DNA of 64,000 bases from CAVQAH01 sp963784195 (GTDB lineage: Bacteria; Acidobacteriota; Vicinamibacteria; Vicinamibacterales; 2-12-FULL-66-21): NCBI GenBank assembly GCA_963784195.1, contig CAWARA010000016.1, forward strand, positions 434,001-498,000, given 5' to 3'. The position numbers and the translations under genes are program-made. Shown in pieces: positions 46,957-58,313 of the stretch (its first letter is position 1; each line of letters starts with the position of its first letter). Below the pieces are notes generated by a model. The model was given only the letters and a program-made list of their open reading frames with translations, ran no database searches and was not told the origin of the DNA.

Positions 46957-48105
46957 AGCACCTGACTCTGCTCGCCGCGGTCGCGCTCGCTGGCGAGCGC
47001 GTGCAGCCGCGGCGAAACCATGGAACAGCGCCCCGCCGAGGAGCGTTCGACCATCTCGGTCCGCCTCGCGCCCGTGCAGGGTGTCGACGAGCCCGTCACC
47101 ATCGAGGCCACAGGAAGCTTCGAGGCCGACGAGTCCTCGGACGTTGCACCCGAAGCATCGGGCCGCGTCGTCGCGACGCCGGTCGACGTCGGCCAGTACG
47201 TGCGCCAGGGCGCATTGCTCGTTCGTCTGCAGGGCGTGGATGCCGGCCTGCGTCTCGACGAAGCACGGGCCGCGGTCACGCGTGCAGAGGCGACGGTCAA
47301 ACTCGCAGAATCGCAAGACTCGCTCGCGCAGACAACGGCGCAGCGGTATGCGGCGCTGCTCGCCAGTGGCGATGTCTCGCGGACCGTGGCCGACCAGGCG
47401 CGAACCGAAGCCGAGACGTCAGTACAGAACGTCAACACCGCCCGCGCCTCGCTGGCTCAGGCCCGCGCGCAGCTCGCACTCGCCGAAAAGGCGGTGGCTG
47501 ACGTGGTGGTCACGGCTCCGTTCGACGGCTACATCAGCGACCGGAAGGTTTCGCTCGGTGAGTACGTGCAGCCGTCGACTGCGGTCGTCACCCTGCTGAA
47601 GATCAATCCGGTACGGCTGCGGCTGACCATACCCGGCGTCCAGGCCGGACAGATCGCAATAGGCCAGAAAGTGATCGCCAGGGTGGATGCATTCCAGGGC
47701 CGATCGTTTTCAGGTCTGATCACGGCAATCAATCCGGCGATCTCGGCGGAGTCCCGGTCCTTCATCGTCGAAGCGCGCGTCCCGAATCCGGAAGCGGTCC
47801 TGAAACCCGGGATGTTCGCCGTGGCCACGGTGGACCAGGGACGAACGCAGCGGAGCATGCTCGTGCCCCGCCGCGCCGTGATCGAAGACACCAACACGAA
47901 TTCCTATCGGGTCTACGTCATCGACAAGGACAACCGGGCGCGACTCCGGGTCGTGCAACTCGCTGCGCGCCAGCAGGGTGACACAATGCGGATCGTGTCG
48001 GGCATCGAAGAGGGCGATCGCGTCGCGACCACGAACCTGGCGGATTTGTACGACGGTGTCGAAGTTGCCATCGATACGAGCGCTCCGGCCGATTCCAAGG
48101 ACTAA
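46953..48105 (+). CDS. RND efflux periplasmic adaptor (HlyD/AcrA family), one frameshift
   Basis: 383 residues after one correction. The N-terminus is a lipoprotein signal (MKHLTLLAAVAL then LASAC in the restored frame). The lipoyl/barrel-sandwich halves flank a coiled coil (LRLDEARAAVTRAEATVKLAES... SLAQARAQLALAEKAV), followed by TAPFDGYISDRKVSLGEYV and the beta-barrel region. The frame breaks near 46984-46992, inside the signal peptide, by one extra base. It links the inner-membrane pump to TolC. Its stop and the pump start are 2 bp apart. Confidence 0.88.
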
Positions 48106-48107
48106 TC

Positions 48108-51100
48108 ATGCAGAAGCTGGCTGAAATCTGCGTCAGACGCCCGGTCTTCGCCACGATGTTGATCGCGGCCATCACCGTCATCGGCGGCGTGTCGTTCTTC
48201 ACGCTGGGCGTTGACCGTTATCCGCGCGTCGAGACGCCCGTGGTGTCGGTCACCACGATGAATCCGGGTGCAACGCCGGAAAGCGTCGAGGCGGAGATCA
48301 CGGACCGCATCGAGGCGGCGGTCAATACCGTCGCCGGCATCGACGAGTTGCGGTCGACGTCGAGCGAGGGTCGGTCGAGCGTGACGATCACCTTCGACCT
48401 GTCGAAGAACCCGGATATCGCCGCGCAGGAGGTCAGGGCCAAGGTCGATCCGGTCATCCGCGATCTTCCCGAGACCGCGCAGCCGCCGGTCGTGCAGAAA
48501 CAGGATCCCGACTCGATGCCGGTGGTCATGTTCGCGGTCTCGGCGCCGATGACGGCGGTCGAGCTCACCACGTACGTCGAGCAGAACATCCAGAAGCGGA
48601 TCGAATCGGTCAACGGCGTCGGTGAGGTGTTCCTGTGGGGCTCGCGTCGCCGCGAGATTCAGGTCCGCATCGATCCGGACCGCCTGAACGCGTACGGCCT
48701 GTCGACGACCGACGTGGCCAATGCGCTGCGCTCGCAGAACCTCGAACTGCCCGGCGGCAGGCTCGAACAGGGCGCGCGCGAGCTGTCCGTCCGCACGGTC
48801 GGACGCCTCAGCAGGCCTCAGGACTTCGAGGATCTGGTCATCGCCACGCGCGCAAACTCCGCGATTCGCATTCGCGACGTCGGCGTCGTGCAGGACACCG
48901 GTGCCGACCCGGTTTCCGTGTCCATGTTGAACGGACGGTCCGCGGTCAGCGTCGCCGTACGCAAACAGAGCGGCGTGAACACCGTCGCGCTCGCAGACGC
49001 CGTCAAGGCGCGCATGGAGGAAATCAACAAGACGCTGCCGCCGAATTTCTATGTCAGGCTCGTTCGCGACGACTCCGAATTCATCAAAGCCTCGCTCGAA
49101 GCCATCGAGGAGCACCTCGTGCTCGGCGGCATTCTGGCCGCGGTCATCGTCTTGATCTTCCTCAAGAACTTCCGCTCGACGCTGATCGCCGCGGTCGCGA
49201 TACCCACGTCGATCATCGGCGCGTTTTCAGTCATGGCAGTTCTCGGATTCACGCTGAACCAGATGACCATGCTCGCCCTCACGCTGATGGTTGGGATCGT
49301 CATCGACGACGCCATCGTCGTGCTCGAGAACATCTACCGGCACGTGGAGGAGAAGGGCATGTCGCCCTTCCAGGCGGCCATCGACGGCACGCGGGAAATT
49401 GGCCTGGCGGTCATGGCGACCACGATGTCGCTGCTGGCGGTCTTCCTCCCGGTCGGCTTCCTCGGTGGCATCGTCGGCCGATTCATGTCGTCGTTCGGCC
49501 TGACCGCGGCCGCGGCAATCGCCATCAGCTTGCTCGTCTCGTTCACGCTGACACCGATGCTCGCCGCACGCTGGATCAAGCCGCCGGCCGAGGGTGACCG
49601 TGCCGACGAGTCGCGCCGGGGTTTCTACCGCCACATCGACACCGCGTACACGCGTCTCCTCGTGTGGTCCATGCACCACCGCTGGGTCATCGTGGCGACG
49701 TGCGCGATCGTCATCGCGTCGATCTACCCGCTTTACCGGATGTCGGGCGTCAACTTCACGCCCAATGAAGACGAGTCCCGCTTCCAGATCTCCGCTCGGC
49801 TGCCGATCGGGTCGAGTCTGGCGGCGACGCAATCGCTCGTCGACCGCTTGTCACGTGACATTCGCGCGCAGATTCCCGGCGTGACCGATGTGCAGGCAAC
49901 GGCCGGTGGAAACAGCTTCCGCGGTGGCGGCTCCAACAGCGGTAATCTCTGGGTCAGGTTGAAGCCGATCGACGAGCGCGAGCACTCGCAGCAGGAGTTG
50001 ATCAATCGAACGCGCACGCTGATGGCGCCATATCGCCAGTCGGCCGTGATCTCGGTGCAGGGCACGGGCGGCTTGTCGTTCGCCGGCGGACGTGGTTCGG
50101 CGATTCAGTATGCGCTGGTCGGGCCGGATCTCAAGAAGCTGGATGATTACACTGCCCGTGCGCTCGAGCTGATGGAAAAGAGCCCGGCGCTCGTCGACGT
50201 GGACCGCAGCTACGAGCCGGGACTTCCCGAGTTGCGGATCGACATCGATCGGAAGCGTGCCGCCGATCTGGACGTGCGGGTGCAGGACATTTCGCAGACC
50301 GTCAACGCGCTGATCGCCGGCCAGGAAGTGACCACCTTCAACGCCGCCAGCGATCAATACGACGTGGTCCTGAAAGCACAGGACTCGTTCAGGCGGACAC
50401 CCGATTCCATCGCGTCCGCCACCGTGCGCGCCGGCTCGAAGGAGCAGCTCGTCCAGCTGCGCAACCTTGTCACGTTCGACGAGGGATCGGGACCGGCTTC
50501 AATCGATCGTCTGAACCGCCAGCGCCAGATCACCATCTCGGCGAACCCGGCGCCTGGAATCGCGCAGGCGGAAGGACAGGCCGCACTCGAAGCGGCGTTC
50601 GCCCAGCTCGACATGGAACCTGGCTACAACCTGGTCACGAGCGGCCAGTCACGCGAACTGGGCCGAGCCGCGTACTACTTCGGCGTCGCTTTCGCGCTGT
50701 CGTTCATCTTCATGTACATGGTGCTTGCCGCCCAGTTCGAGTCGTTTCATTCATCCGATCACCATTCTGCTGACTCTACCGCTGGCCGTACCGTTTGGAT
50801 TGTTCTCGGCCCTGCTCTTCCGGCAGCAGTTGAACATCTACTCGGCGCTCGGCGTGCTGCTGTTGTTCGGCATCGTCAAGAAGAACGCCATTCTCCAGAT
50901 CGATCACACGCTGGGCCTGCGCGCCAAGGGTTTTGAACGCGATCAGGCGATCATCCAGGCGAACCGCGACCGGCTTCGGCCGATCCTGATGACGACGCTC
51001 GCGCTCGTCGCGGGGATGATGCCGCTCTGCATCGGCTCCGGCCCCGGTGCTGAGACCAACCGGTCGATCGGCTTGCTGGTCGCCGGCGGTCAGAGCTTCT

Positions 51101-51282
51101 GCCTGCTGCTGACCCTCCTGGCCGTCCCGGTCTTCTACTCGCTGTTCGACGATGCGGCGTCATCACCGGCGTGGGAACGGATTGGAGGGCGGTGGAGCGC
51201 AGTCGGACATGCCGTGCGGCGCGTGACCGGTCGATGGCAGACCGCGCGTCATGGAGTCGTCCGGCCAGGGAGCGATCGATGA
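48108..51282 (+). CDS. RND (HAE1) efflux transporter, AcrB-type, one frameshift
   Basis: 1057 residues after one correction, the normal AcrB size. It has twelve expected transmembrane helices, with TM1 FATMLIAAITVIGGVSFFTLG, two large periplasmic porter/docking loops, and the proton-relay TM4 Asp in GIVIDDAIVVLENIYRHVEE. The C-terminal half carries ITILLTLPLAVPFG and LFGIVKKNAILQIDH. The frame breaks in the TTT run at 50746-50748; removing one T restores AAQFESFIHPITI. With the adaptor and TolC genes it forms a complete tripartite drug or lipid exporter. The stop overlaps the tolC ATG (ATGA). Confidence 0.92.
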
Positions 51283-52919
51283 GACGGCTGACGACCGGAT
51301 TGATGGTTGCGTGTGTGTGCGCCGGAGCGACAGGCGGTACGACGATGGTCGTCGCCGCGCAGCAACAGCAGCAGCAGCAGGAGGGCTCCAAGGTTGTGCT
51401 GGCGCCGCGGGTCGGCGTCGCCGGCAGCGCACCTCTATCGCTCTCGCTCGACGACGTCGTGCGCATGACGCTCGAGCAGAACAACGACGTCAGCATCGCG
51501 AGGCTCGATGCCGACATCGCGAGGCAGGACGTGTACGCAGCCGAAGGCGTCTTCGACCCACGGCTGGCTCCATTTCTGACGTTCGGGCGCACCGTCTCCG
51601 CCAATACGTCAGCGGTCGGCGGGGCCACGCAGGGCCGCCTCGAACAGGATCAGTTCGCCGGATCGGTTGGACTGGATGGACGCACGCCTTGGGCCGGCGG
51701 GCGGTACACCGTCGATTTCTCGTCGTCTCGCCTGGAAACCAGCAACCAGTTCGCCCGGCTGAACCCGCAGTTCCCATCGGCGCTGAGCGCCACGTACATT
51801 CAGCCGCTGGCACGCGGCCGGACGATCGACGCCGAACGGCGCCAGATTCAGCTCGCGCGCAAGACCGTGGATCTGACCGGCAGCCAGCTTACGCAGGTGA
51901 TCATGGACCAGCTCACGCTGGTCGAGCAGGCGTACTGGGACCTCGCCTTCGCCGTTCGCAACCTCGAGGTGCAGGTCGACGCGCTGTCGCAGGCACAGAG
52001 TCAGGTCGCCAGCAACGAGCGGCAGGTGAAAGAAGGCACGCTGGCACCGATCGACGTGGTCGAGGCGCAAACGCAGGTCGCCAGGTTCCGGCTAACCGTC
52101 GCGTCGGCGCAGCAGGCGCTGACCGAGGCGGAGAACCGCCTGAAGAGTCTCGTGCTCGCCGGCAGACAGGCCGACGAGTGGAACAAGCCGATCATCCCGA
52201 TCGAAGCCACCGACAGGCCGACGCCGTCGCTCTCGCTCGACGAGGCCGTCAAGCTGGCGCTGAGCCGGCGGCCGGAGCTCGCGTCGCTCGACACCACACG
52301 GGCGCAGAACGAGATCGATCGCGAGTACTTCCAGAATCAGGCGCGGCCGCAGATGGACTTGATCGGCGGGTACACGCTGTCGGGCCTCGCGGGCAACGCG
52401 CGGAGTGCCGACAACCCCATCGCCCCTGATCCGTCCGATGCCGTTCCTCCCTTCCTGGTGGGCAGCCTCGCCGACTCGCTGACCAATCTGGCGACCCGGC
52501 GGTACCCGACGGCATCGGTCCAACTGCTGATGGACGTGCCGCTGGGCAACAACACCGCCCGCGCAAACGTCGCGCGCACCCGCATCGAAGGAACGCGGAT
52601 CGCGCGCCAGCGTCAGCAACTGGAGCAGGCGATCGAGGCGGAGGTGCGCAATACGCTTCAGGCAGTGGAGTCGTCACAACAGCGTCTGGATGCCGCGGCG
52701 TCAGCCCGCCGCAGCGCGCTCGAGCAATACGACAGCGAGCGCCGGCGCTTCGACTCGGGGTTGAGCACGGTATTCCTCGTGCTCGAACGCCAGACCACGC
52801 TCGTCGTCGCACAGGCTGCCGAGGCGCGCGCGCGCGCGGATCTGAATCAGGCGCTGGCGCTGCTCGATCGGGCGATTGGGGGGACGTTGATCAGGCACGG
52901 GGTGTCGATTGCCAATTGA
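51279..52919 (+). CDS. TolC-type outer membrane efflux protein
   Basis: 546 residues. A signal peptide (LTTGLMVACVCAGATGGTTMVVAA) precedes a Q-rich linker and two outer-membrane efflux protein repeats. Each repeat has long coiled-coil helices (e.g. QAYWDLAFAVRNLEVQVDALSQAQSQV, KSLVLAGRQADEW, and RYPTASVQLLMDVPLGN). It forms the outer-membrane exit duct for the RND pump just upstream. I chose ATG 51279, which overlaps the pump stop, because it yields the signal peptide; longer in-frame starts enter the pump coding region. Confidence 0.92.
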   Translation: MRRLTTGLMVACVCAGATGGTTMVVAAQQQQQQQEGSKVVLAPRVGVAGSAPLSLSLDDVVRMTLEQNNDVSIARLDADIARQDVYAAEGVFDPRLAPFLTFGRTVSANTSAVGGATQGRLEQDQFAGSVGLDGRTPWAGGRYTVDFSSSRLETSNQFARLNPQFPSALSATYIQPLARGRTIDAERRQIQLARKTVDLTGSQLTQVIMDQLTLVEQAYWDLAFAVRNLEVQVDALSQAQSQVASNERQVKEGTLAPIDVVEAQTQVARFRLTVASAQQALTEAENRLKSLVLAGRQADEWNKPIIPIEATDRPTPSLSLDEAVKLALSRRPELASLDTTRAQNEIDREYFQNQARPQMDLIGGYTLSGLAGNARSADNPIAPDPSDAVPPFLVGSLADSLTNLATRRYPTASVQLLMDVPLGNNTARANVARTRIEGTRIARQRQQLEQAIEAEVRNTLQAVESSQQRLDAAASARRSALEQYDSERRRFDSGLSTVFLVLERQTTLVVAQAAEARARADLNQALALLDRAIGGTLIRHGVSIAN

Positions 52920-52933
52920 CGAATCGTCGACAG

Positions 52934-52977
52934 GTCCGGCTGAAGGCGGACACGACGAGGTCCGGCTAAAGCCGGAC
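52934..52977. repeat. REP-like hairpin pair ending the tag gene
   Basis: An imperfect hairpin (52934-52951) is followed by GTCCGGCTAAAGCCGGAC (52960-52977, loop TAAA). The CTA inside the second stem is the TAG stop of tag on the minus strand. Confidence 0.75.
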
Positions 52978-53529
52978 GCTACGGTAGCGGAAGCAATCCA
53001 CCGTGTGATCGTTCACCATGCCGGTCGCCTGCATGAACGCGTAGCAGATCGTCGAACCGACGAAGGTGAACCCACGCTTTTTCAGATCCTTGCTCATCGC
53101 ATCTGACTCGGGCGTCGTCGGCGGCACGTCTTTCATCGACTTGCGCGCGTTCTGTTTCGGCACGCCGCCGGTGAACTGCCAGATGTAGCGATCGAACGAG
53201 CCGAACTCCCGCCTGACGTCCAGAAACGCACGAGCGTTACGCACGGCACCCTCGATCTTCAGGCGGTTCCGCACGATGCCCTCGTCCTGCATCAGGCGCT
53301 CGATTTTTCGCGCGTCGAACTTTGCGACCTTTGCCGGGTCGAACCCGGCAAAGGCCTTCCGGTAGGCCTCACGCTTTCGCAGGATCGTGATCCAGCTCAG
53401 GCCGGCCTGCGCGCCTTCGAGAATCAACATCTCGAAGAGATGACGGTCGTCGTGCGCGGGGACGCCCCATTCTTCATCGTGGTACGTGACGTACAGCGGA
53501 TCGCTGCCGGCCCATGCGCAACGCTTCAT
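52966..53529 (-). CDS. tag: DNA-3-methyladenine glycosylase I
   Basis: 187 residues, the usual Tag length. It excises 3-methyladenine from alkylated DNA. Zinc ligands are the N-terminal Cys in MKRCAW and His in YHDEEWG, with C-terminal His and Cys in NDHTVDCF. Catalytic-pocket elements EEWGVPAHDDRHLFEMLILEGAQAGLSW and AVRNARAFLDVRREFGSF are intact; the first is shown only as part of the recognised segment. The ATG overlaps the stop codon of the glycosyltransferase (ATGA). The stop codon lies in a REP-like hairpin. Confidence 0.95.
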   Translation of the reverse strand: MKRCAWAGSDPLYVTYHDEEWGVPAHDDRHLFEMLILEGAQAGLSWITILRKREAYRKAFAGFDPAKVAKFDARKIERLMQDEGIVRNRLKIEGAVRNARAFLDVRREFGSFDRYIWQFTGGVPKQNARKSMKDVPPTTPESDAMSKDLKKRGFTFVGSTICYAFMQATGMVNDHTVDCFRYRSVRL

Positions 53530-54824
53530 GCTCGCTTCACCTGCCTTCCTTCCGACATCTGACGCTCGAGCGCGTCACATGCGACGACGGTCCCCCGCTC
53601 GGCGCGGACTTGATCACCAACAGACGCCGCGCGAGTCGGGTACGACAGACCGCTCAGCAGCGTGGTCAACTCGCCAATCACACGTTCCTGGGTAAAGGCT
53701 TTGCGCGCGATCGTCCGCGCCACGCCCAGCCGCACGCACCTGCGCGCGTTGTCCGGCTGGTCCTGACCAAACGGCACAATCAGCATGGGGCGGCCGGCCC
53801 GGAGCGCCTGCCCGGTCGTACCGACGCCGCCCTGGTGCACGATGACGCTCGCCCGCGGCATCACGACACTGTGAGGCGCGTAGTCGAACGCGGCAATCGA
53901 ATCAGGCAAGCCGGCGTCACGGAGCGCCGCCGCCTGTTCGCCGGCCAGGAGTAGAGCGCGCCGGCCCATTGCCTTCGCTGCCGCGATGGCCGTCTGGTAG
54001 AAGTCCTCGGCAATCCACACCGCTGACGATCCGAGCGTGAAGAGAATCGGCGGTTCCCCGGCGTCGAGAAACTGCAGCAACTCCCGCGGCACCGGCTGCT
54101 GATCGCCGGCGTCGTAGAACGGGAAGCCCGTGACCAGCGTCTGCGGCGGGAAATCCGGCAGTTTCTCCGAGAGTAACCTGGAGAACAATCCAAGGACCAG
54201 CGAAGGTGAGTGCTGTCCTTCGAAGACAGGATTGCCGCCACGCGGCAATCCGAGGCGCTCCCTCAGCGCGTAGACCGGCGCGACCCACGGCGCCGACACG
54301 CGTCGTCCAATCCTGCTCAGCGCCTTCGCGAAGATCGGATGCAGCGCGGCAATCTTCTGCAGCCCCGGAGCCTGGGGTGGCGTCGGCGGATCGTGCTCGG
54401 AGAGGAAGGCCATTGGCAGGAGCACCGCAGACACCCACCGCACGCCGGTGATCTGTGCCACGACGGGTCCCGTCAGCGGCACCTGGTGGCTCACGAACAG
54501 GTCGGCGCCGCCGTCCGCCTTGACCGCCGCCAGCGTGTCTTCGTATGTCTGGTCGATGACCGGCGCGAAGACATCGAGCATGAGATGCCGCGGGCCGTCC
54601 CGCGCATCCAGCACACGGCGCACCAGCTCGCGCGCGTTCGGGTCGTCAGCCGCCACGTCGGGCCGCAACGGATGAAATCCAAGACCAGCGCGCTCGACGT
54701 TAGTCCGATATGCACCAAGCGTCGCGATAGCAGCGTCATGGCCCCGGCGCTTCAACTCGAGCGCAAGGGCCATGTAGGGATGGAGATCGCCAAGCGACCC
54801 CCAAGTAGTGAACACGATTCGCAT
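53526..54824 (-). CDS. UDP-glycosyltransferase-like (GT1, MGT type) protein
   Basis: 432 residues of the GT-B fold. The N-terminus RIVFTTWGSLGDLHPYMALALELKRRGHD binds the acceptor. The C-terminal domain has PILFTLGSSAVW and the donor-binding VVMPRASVIVHQGGVGTTGQALRAGRP, followed by PFGQDQPDNARR. It transfers a nucleotide-activated sugar to a small lipophilic acceptor; substrates are unknown. TAGGAT lies 18 nt before ATG 54824. It overlaps tag, but a shared function is not evident. Confidence 0.9.
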   Translation of the reverse strand: MRIVFTTWGSLGDLHPYMALALELKRRGHDAAIATLGAYRTNVERAGLGFHPLRPDVAADDPNARELVRRVLDARDGPRHLMLDVFAPVIDQTYEDTLAAVKADGGADLFVSHQVPLTGPVVAQITGVRWVSAVLLPMAFLSEHDPPTPPQAPGLQKIAALHPIFAKALSRIGRRVSAPWVAPVYALRERLGLPRGGNPVFEGQHSPSLVLGLFSRLLSEKLPDFPPQTLVTGFPFYDAGDQQPVPRELLQFLDAGEPPILFTLGSSAVWIAEDFYQTAIAAAKAMGRRALLLAGEQAAALRDAGLPDSIAAFDYAPHSVVMPRASVIVHQGGVGTTGQALRAGRPMLIVPFGQDQPDNARRCVRLGVARTIARKAFTQERVIGELTTLLSGLSYPTRAASVGDQVRAERGTVVACDALERQMSEGRQVKRA

Positions 54825-54906
54825 GAAACCGGACGTCGTCCGATCCTATCGCGAACCTAGAACCTTCGTGTGAACCCGCGTCATGAACCCTGTCCGATCC
54901 TCCGTC

Positions 54907-56370
54907 TCAATAAGTCACCCGCACTCGATACTTCAGGATCGACTCGGCGCCGGAAGCCACCGGCACGCGGAACTGCGCCGCCCACGCATCGGTCTTGTCC
55001 CACTGGTGCGACGACTGCAGCATCCGCCAGGTACCGCCGATCGGCTCGTTCACCTCGACACTCACAGGCGTGTCCTTGTGATTGCGCAGCCGCACTTCGA
55101 ACTCGAGCTCGTAGACGTTCGGCGCAATCTTCTCGAACCCCGTCTGCTTGCGCTCGCAGACGACGTCGAACGCGTGACCGATCTTCAGGTTCAACGTCTC
55201 GTCCTTGGGGGTGTGATCGATCCGGTCCTCGCCGACGAAATGCACGCCACCCTTCGAGTCTGACTGGTAGACGCGCACGACGCCGGCGGGCATCGGCACA
55301 CCGAGGCCGGCCTTCTGTTCATTCTTGAACTGATAGAAGACCTGCACGTCATCCTTCAGCGGCGAACCTGGATGCTGCGCGTTGCGGTAGTAGAAGGCCT
55401 TGCCGTCGACCACGTAGCGCTTTTGCACCGGGACTGCCGTCGCGCCGAGCATGCTGACCTGCTTGGTCTCGTTGTTGTTGACCGTGGTCTTCCGCCCGAG
55501 CGTGTAGAGGTGGTACTCCGAGAAGGCTTCCTGCGTCATCGCCTTCTCGGCGGCCCTGGGCGCGCCCATCAGGCCATCGGCTCTCAACTCCTCTAGTCGC
55601 TGGCGGACACGATTCAGATCGCCAGCCACGAACTGCAGCTTCGCGTTCCGGAACGACGTGCCGCTGCCGTTGGTGAGCGTGACCCATCCGTCCAGATCGC
55701 CGGCCGTATCGTTTCTGCCGACCGTGAGCACGTAGTCGGCGTTCCACGACATCTTCGACGCCAGATACGACGCCTCGACGCGGTGACGGGTCGCGCCTTC
55801 GTTCTCAAGCGTCCAGATCAACGTCGGACGGCTGTAGAGATTGTTCGGCAGCTCAGGGAAGCGGATGTGATCGGCGTTCAATCCGGTCACGATCTCGCCG
55901 TCGATCCGCCAGACCGGGCCGTTGTTGTAGCTGAGGAGATGCGCCTTTACCTCTTCCTGCCGTGTGGTTCCGCCGTCCTGTCGCGTGCGAACCAGCGTCA
56001 CGTCGCGGCCGACGTACTTGCGAAGCAGCTTGTCGGGTTCGAGGAGGTCGTACTCGTAGTTCTGCTCGAGGACGCTCACCCGCGACGGCTCGGTGAGCGA
56101 TCGGAAATGCACCGTCGCCGGATTCACCGTCGCCGCGATATCCATGAACTTGAGATCGAAACTGCCCGACGCGAGCTGAAGGTTCCGCACGTCGCGCACG
56201 AGCGCCAGGCTGGAATTGTAAACGGTGACCGAGAGCTCGACCTGATCGTCGAGCGTCGTCGACTCCTGGCCGGTGACGGCGGGAGTGGCGGCGTTCGGCG
56301 TCGATTCGCGTAACAGGCCCGCCGCGACCGGCACGATCACCGCTGCGGCCAACCAGTGTCTGACACCCAT
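54907..56370 (-). CDS. DUF4139 domain-containing exported protein
   Basis: 487 residues. A signal peptide (GVRHWLAAAVIVPVAAGLL) is followed by the beta-rich DUF4139 architecture: ELSVTVYNSSLALVRDVRNL near the start, KMSWNADYVLTVG in the middle, and C-terminal EFEVRLRNHKDTPVSVEVNEPIGG. Function is not established. ATG 56370 is fixed by AAGGAG 8-9 nt upstream. Reading further upstream in frame would translate the large inverted repeat at 56455-56860, which is not coding. Confidence 0.88.
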   Translation of the reverse strand: MGVRHWLAAAVIVPVAAGLLRESTPNAATPAVTGQESTTLDDQVELSVTVYNSSLALVRDVRNLQLASGSFDLKFMDIAATVNPATVHFRSLTEPSRVSVLEQNYEYDLLEPDKLLRKYVGRDVTLVRTRQDGGTTRQEEVKAHLLSYNNGPVWRIDGEIVTGLNADHIRFPELPNNLYSRPTLIWTLENEGATRHRVEASYLASKMSWNADYVLTVGRNDTAGDLDGWVTLTNGSGTSFRNAKLQFVAGDLNRVRQRLEELRADGLMGAPRAAEKAMTQEAFSEYHLYTLGRKTTVNNNETKQVSMLGATAVPVQKRYVVDGKAFYYRNAQHPGSPLKDDVQVFYQFKNEQKAGLGVPMPAGVVRVYQSDSKGGVHFVGEDRIDHTPKDETLNLKIGHAFDVVCERKQTGFEKIAPNVYELEFEVRLRNHKDTPVSVEVNEPIGGTWRMLQSSHQWDKTDAWAAQFRVPVASGAESILKYRVRVTY

Positions 56371-56454
56371 GGCGTTTTGCTCCTTCAAATGGATGGAGGA
56401 GGTCTGGTAACTGACCTCTGCTTCTATCCCTTGAACGAGCGAGGCTTGGGGTTC

Positions 56455-56860
56455 TTGCGCGGGGAGGACGACGGAGGGGACAGAGGTTGGGAGGGACGGA
56501 GGGGACAGAGGGAACGGACCAAGCTTCAACTCGGAGAAACGGAGGAACGGAGTCAAACAGAATGGGCACTGGCCAACGCCGAGGTGCGGCAGCCGATGCC
56601 GCCGCGCGTGCGCGGCGAGCGATCGACCGACACCCCGAGGACGCAAGCCGCCTTTGAGGTTCAATCGCGGCTTGTGTCCTCGGGGTATCGGTCGATTGCC
56701 CGGCCCGGCCGATGGCCGGGCCGGCATCGGCTCTGAACGTTGAAGTCTAGAGTTATGCCCCGGAAGTCGTTCCCTCTGCGAGCCTCCGTGTCTCTGTTTC
56801 TCCGTTTTTGAAGCTCGTTCCGTTCCCTCCGTCCCCTCCGTCCCCCCGACCTCCGTAGCC
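56455..56860. repeat. Large cloverleaf-like inverted repeat, copy 2
   Basis: The outer arms carry GGACCAAGCTTCAACTCGG and the complementary GAAGCTCGTTCCG words. The base stem GCCGATGCCG (56592-56601) pairs with 56722-56731, identical to copy 1. Side hairpins CCGCGC-GT-GCGCGG (56602-56615) and CCCGGCC-GAT-GGCCGGG (56704-56720) are conserved. The central stem (about 56616-56651 with 56667-56703) has an unrelated sequence but still pairs with few mismatches. No gene is supported inside. Confidence 0.85.
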
Positions 56861-56872
56861 TCCATCACACGA

Positions 56873-58235
56873 TCACTTCTCCAAAGTCCAGGACTTCCCG
56901 GCATCGCGTGTCGAGAACCGCCGGCCATCCTTGGCGGTGACGACGACGGTGTCGGGGTTGGAGGCGGTGACGACCACGAGATCCGTTGTTTCGATGAATG
57001 GGATGCGCTGCCAGGATTGGCTGTCTGTCGTGCGCAGCACGCTGCCCCCGCTGCCGACGACCCAGCACACCGTCGTCGTCGGACACGCGCCGGACGACAG
57101 CTGCACGTCCGGCACGGTCGTCTGCGTCGTCCACGTTGTCCCAGAATCCTGCGAGCGCTGAATGTCTCGCCCCTTCAGGATGCGCCAGACGATCGACGAA
57201 TCGGGTGTGGCGATGAGAGCGGGAAAGGCTCCCTCGATGATGCCCGCCCTGAGCTGCGCCGATTCTTCCAGCGCGGCGGGCTTCTGTGCCCGGCCCGCCA
57301 CGCCGCCTACAGGCACTGGCGTTGGGCGTGCCGCCGGAGGCGGCGAGGCGGTGAGGCGGGCGGTGGCGGGAGCGCTTGCGTGACTTGCGTCTGACTCTGA
57401 GGCGCGTTCTGCGTCTGCGCCGGACTCTGAGCCTGATTCGCGTTTTGATTGGCGCTTTGAGTCTGGTTCGCGTTCGACGCTTGGGTTTGCGCCTGGTTCT
57501 GCCTGGCGCCACCCTGACCCTGGACTTGATCGGCCGCCTGCTTGGGGCTCGATACAGGTTCAGGTGTGCCTGTGACCTGCGTGGACGCATGGGAACGAGT
57601 CCATCGGCCTCGAGCCGGCGTTGAAGTTCATCTTCTCTGGCAGCTCTTGCAGCGGCGTCGGACTTCAGTTCCTCCTTCGCCTTCTCGTTTGCGGCCTTCT
57701 GACGCTCGCGCGTCTCGGCGTCAGCTGATGGTTTGTCGGCTGGCGCGGTTTTCGCCAGCGCGTCCCGCCTGTCGGCAAAAGCGGCTGGCGGGGGCGGAGG
57801 TGGAGACACAGGTTCGACACGCTCTGTGGGCGCAGTACTTGGCGCTACGCTCGTCGGCACCGGTGCGAGCTCCTGCACGGGTGTGCCAGGCCAGATTGCG
57901 AGAACGAGCGCCGCTGCGGCTGCGGCGCCAGCGAGCGGCACGAGCCAGCGCACACCCCTCACGATTGCGGATGGCGACGACGCACCGGCGTCACGCGTGT
58001 CCAGCCCGTCTGCGACAGTCGCGGTGCGCGCTATCGCGGCCAGGATCGCCTGACACCGTACGCACGATGCCGCGTGCGCCTCAGCGGCAGCGAGCGACTT
58101 GCCGGCCAAGCCGCCCTCACTCCAGGCGGCCAAGGTGTCCGCGTCGAGACACTGCCCCACCGGCCGCGCGTCTTCACGCATGGCCTGTCGGAGCAGCCGC
58201 TCTACGGACGCGTCACGATCCTGAGTGGGCATCAT
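56873..58235 (-). CDS. Zinc-finger anti-sigma-like protein with a YCF48/BNR-like propeller, two frameshifts
   Basis: 454 residues after two corrections. The N-terminal zinc-finger anti-sigma motif is LDADTLAAWSEGGL and AHAASCVRCQAIL. A transmembrane helix (LVPLAGAAAAAALVLAIW) follows, then a Pro-rich and a Gln/Asn/Ala/Thr-rich linker, and a C-terminal propeller (SSIVWRILKGRDIQRSQDSG, RRFSTRDAGKSWTLEK). Frame breaks lie near 57594-57599 and 57337-57350, each explained by one missing base. It is downstream of the sigma factor gene, so it likely restrains that factor and senses a periplasmic cue through the propeller. Confidence 0.78.
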
Positions 58236-58313
58236 CTTCCTGCTCGCGGGGCCCCCAGCCCTCTCGCTGGCGCTACGCCCTGCTCGGCGGGGCTCCGCCC
58301 ATTTCCGGCCTTC

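Noticed and set aside
56371..56928. N-terminal extension of the DUF4139 gene through the large inverted repeat.
   Set aside because: The extra 186 codons translate repeat DNA, while ATG 56370 has a good Shine-Dalgarno sequence and a signal peptide.
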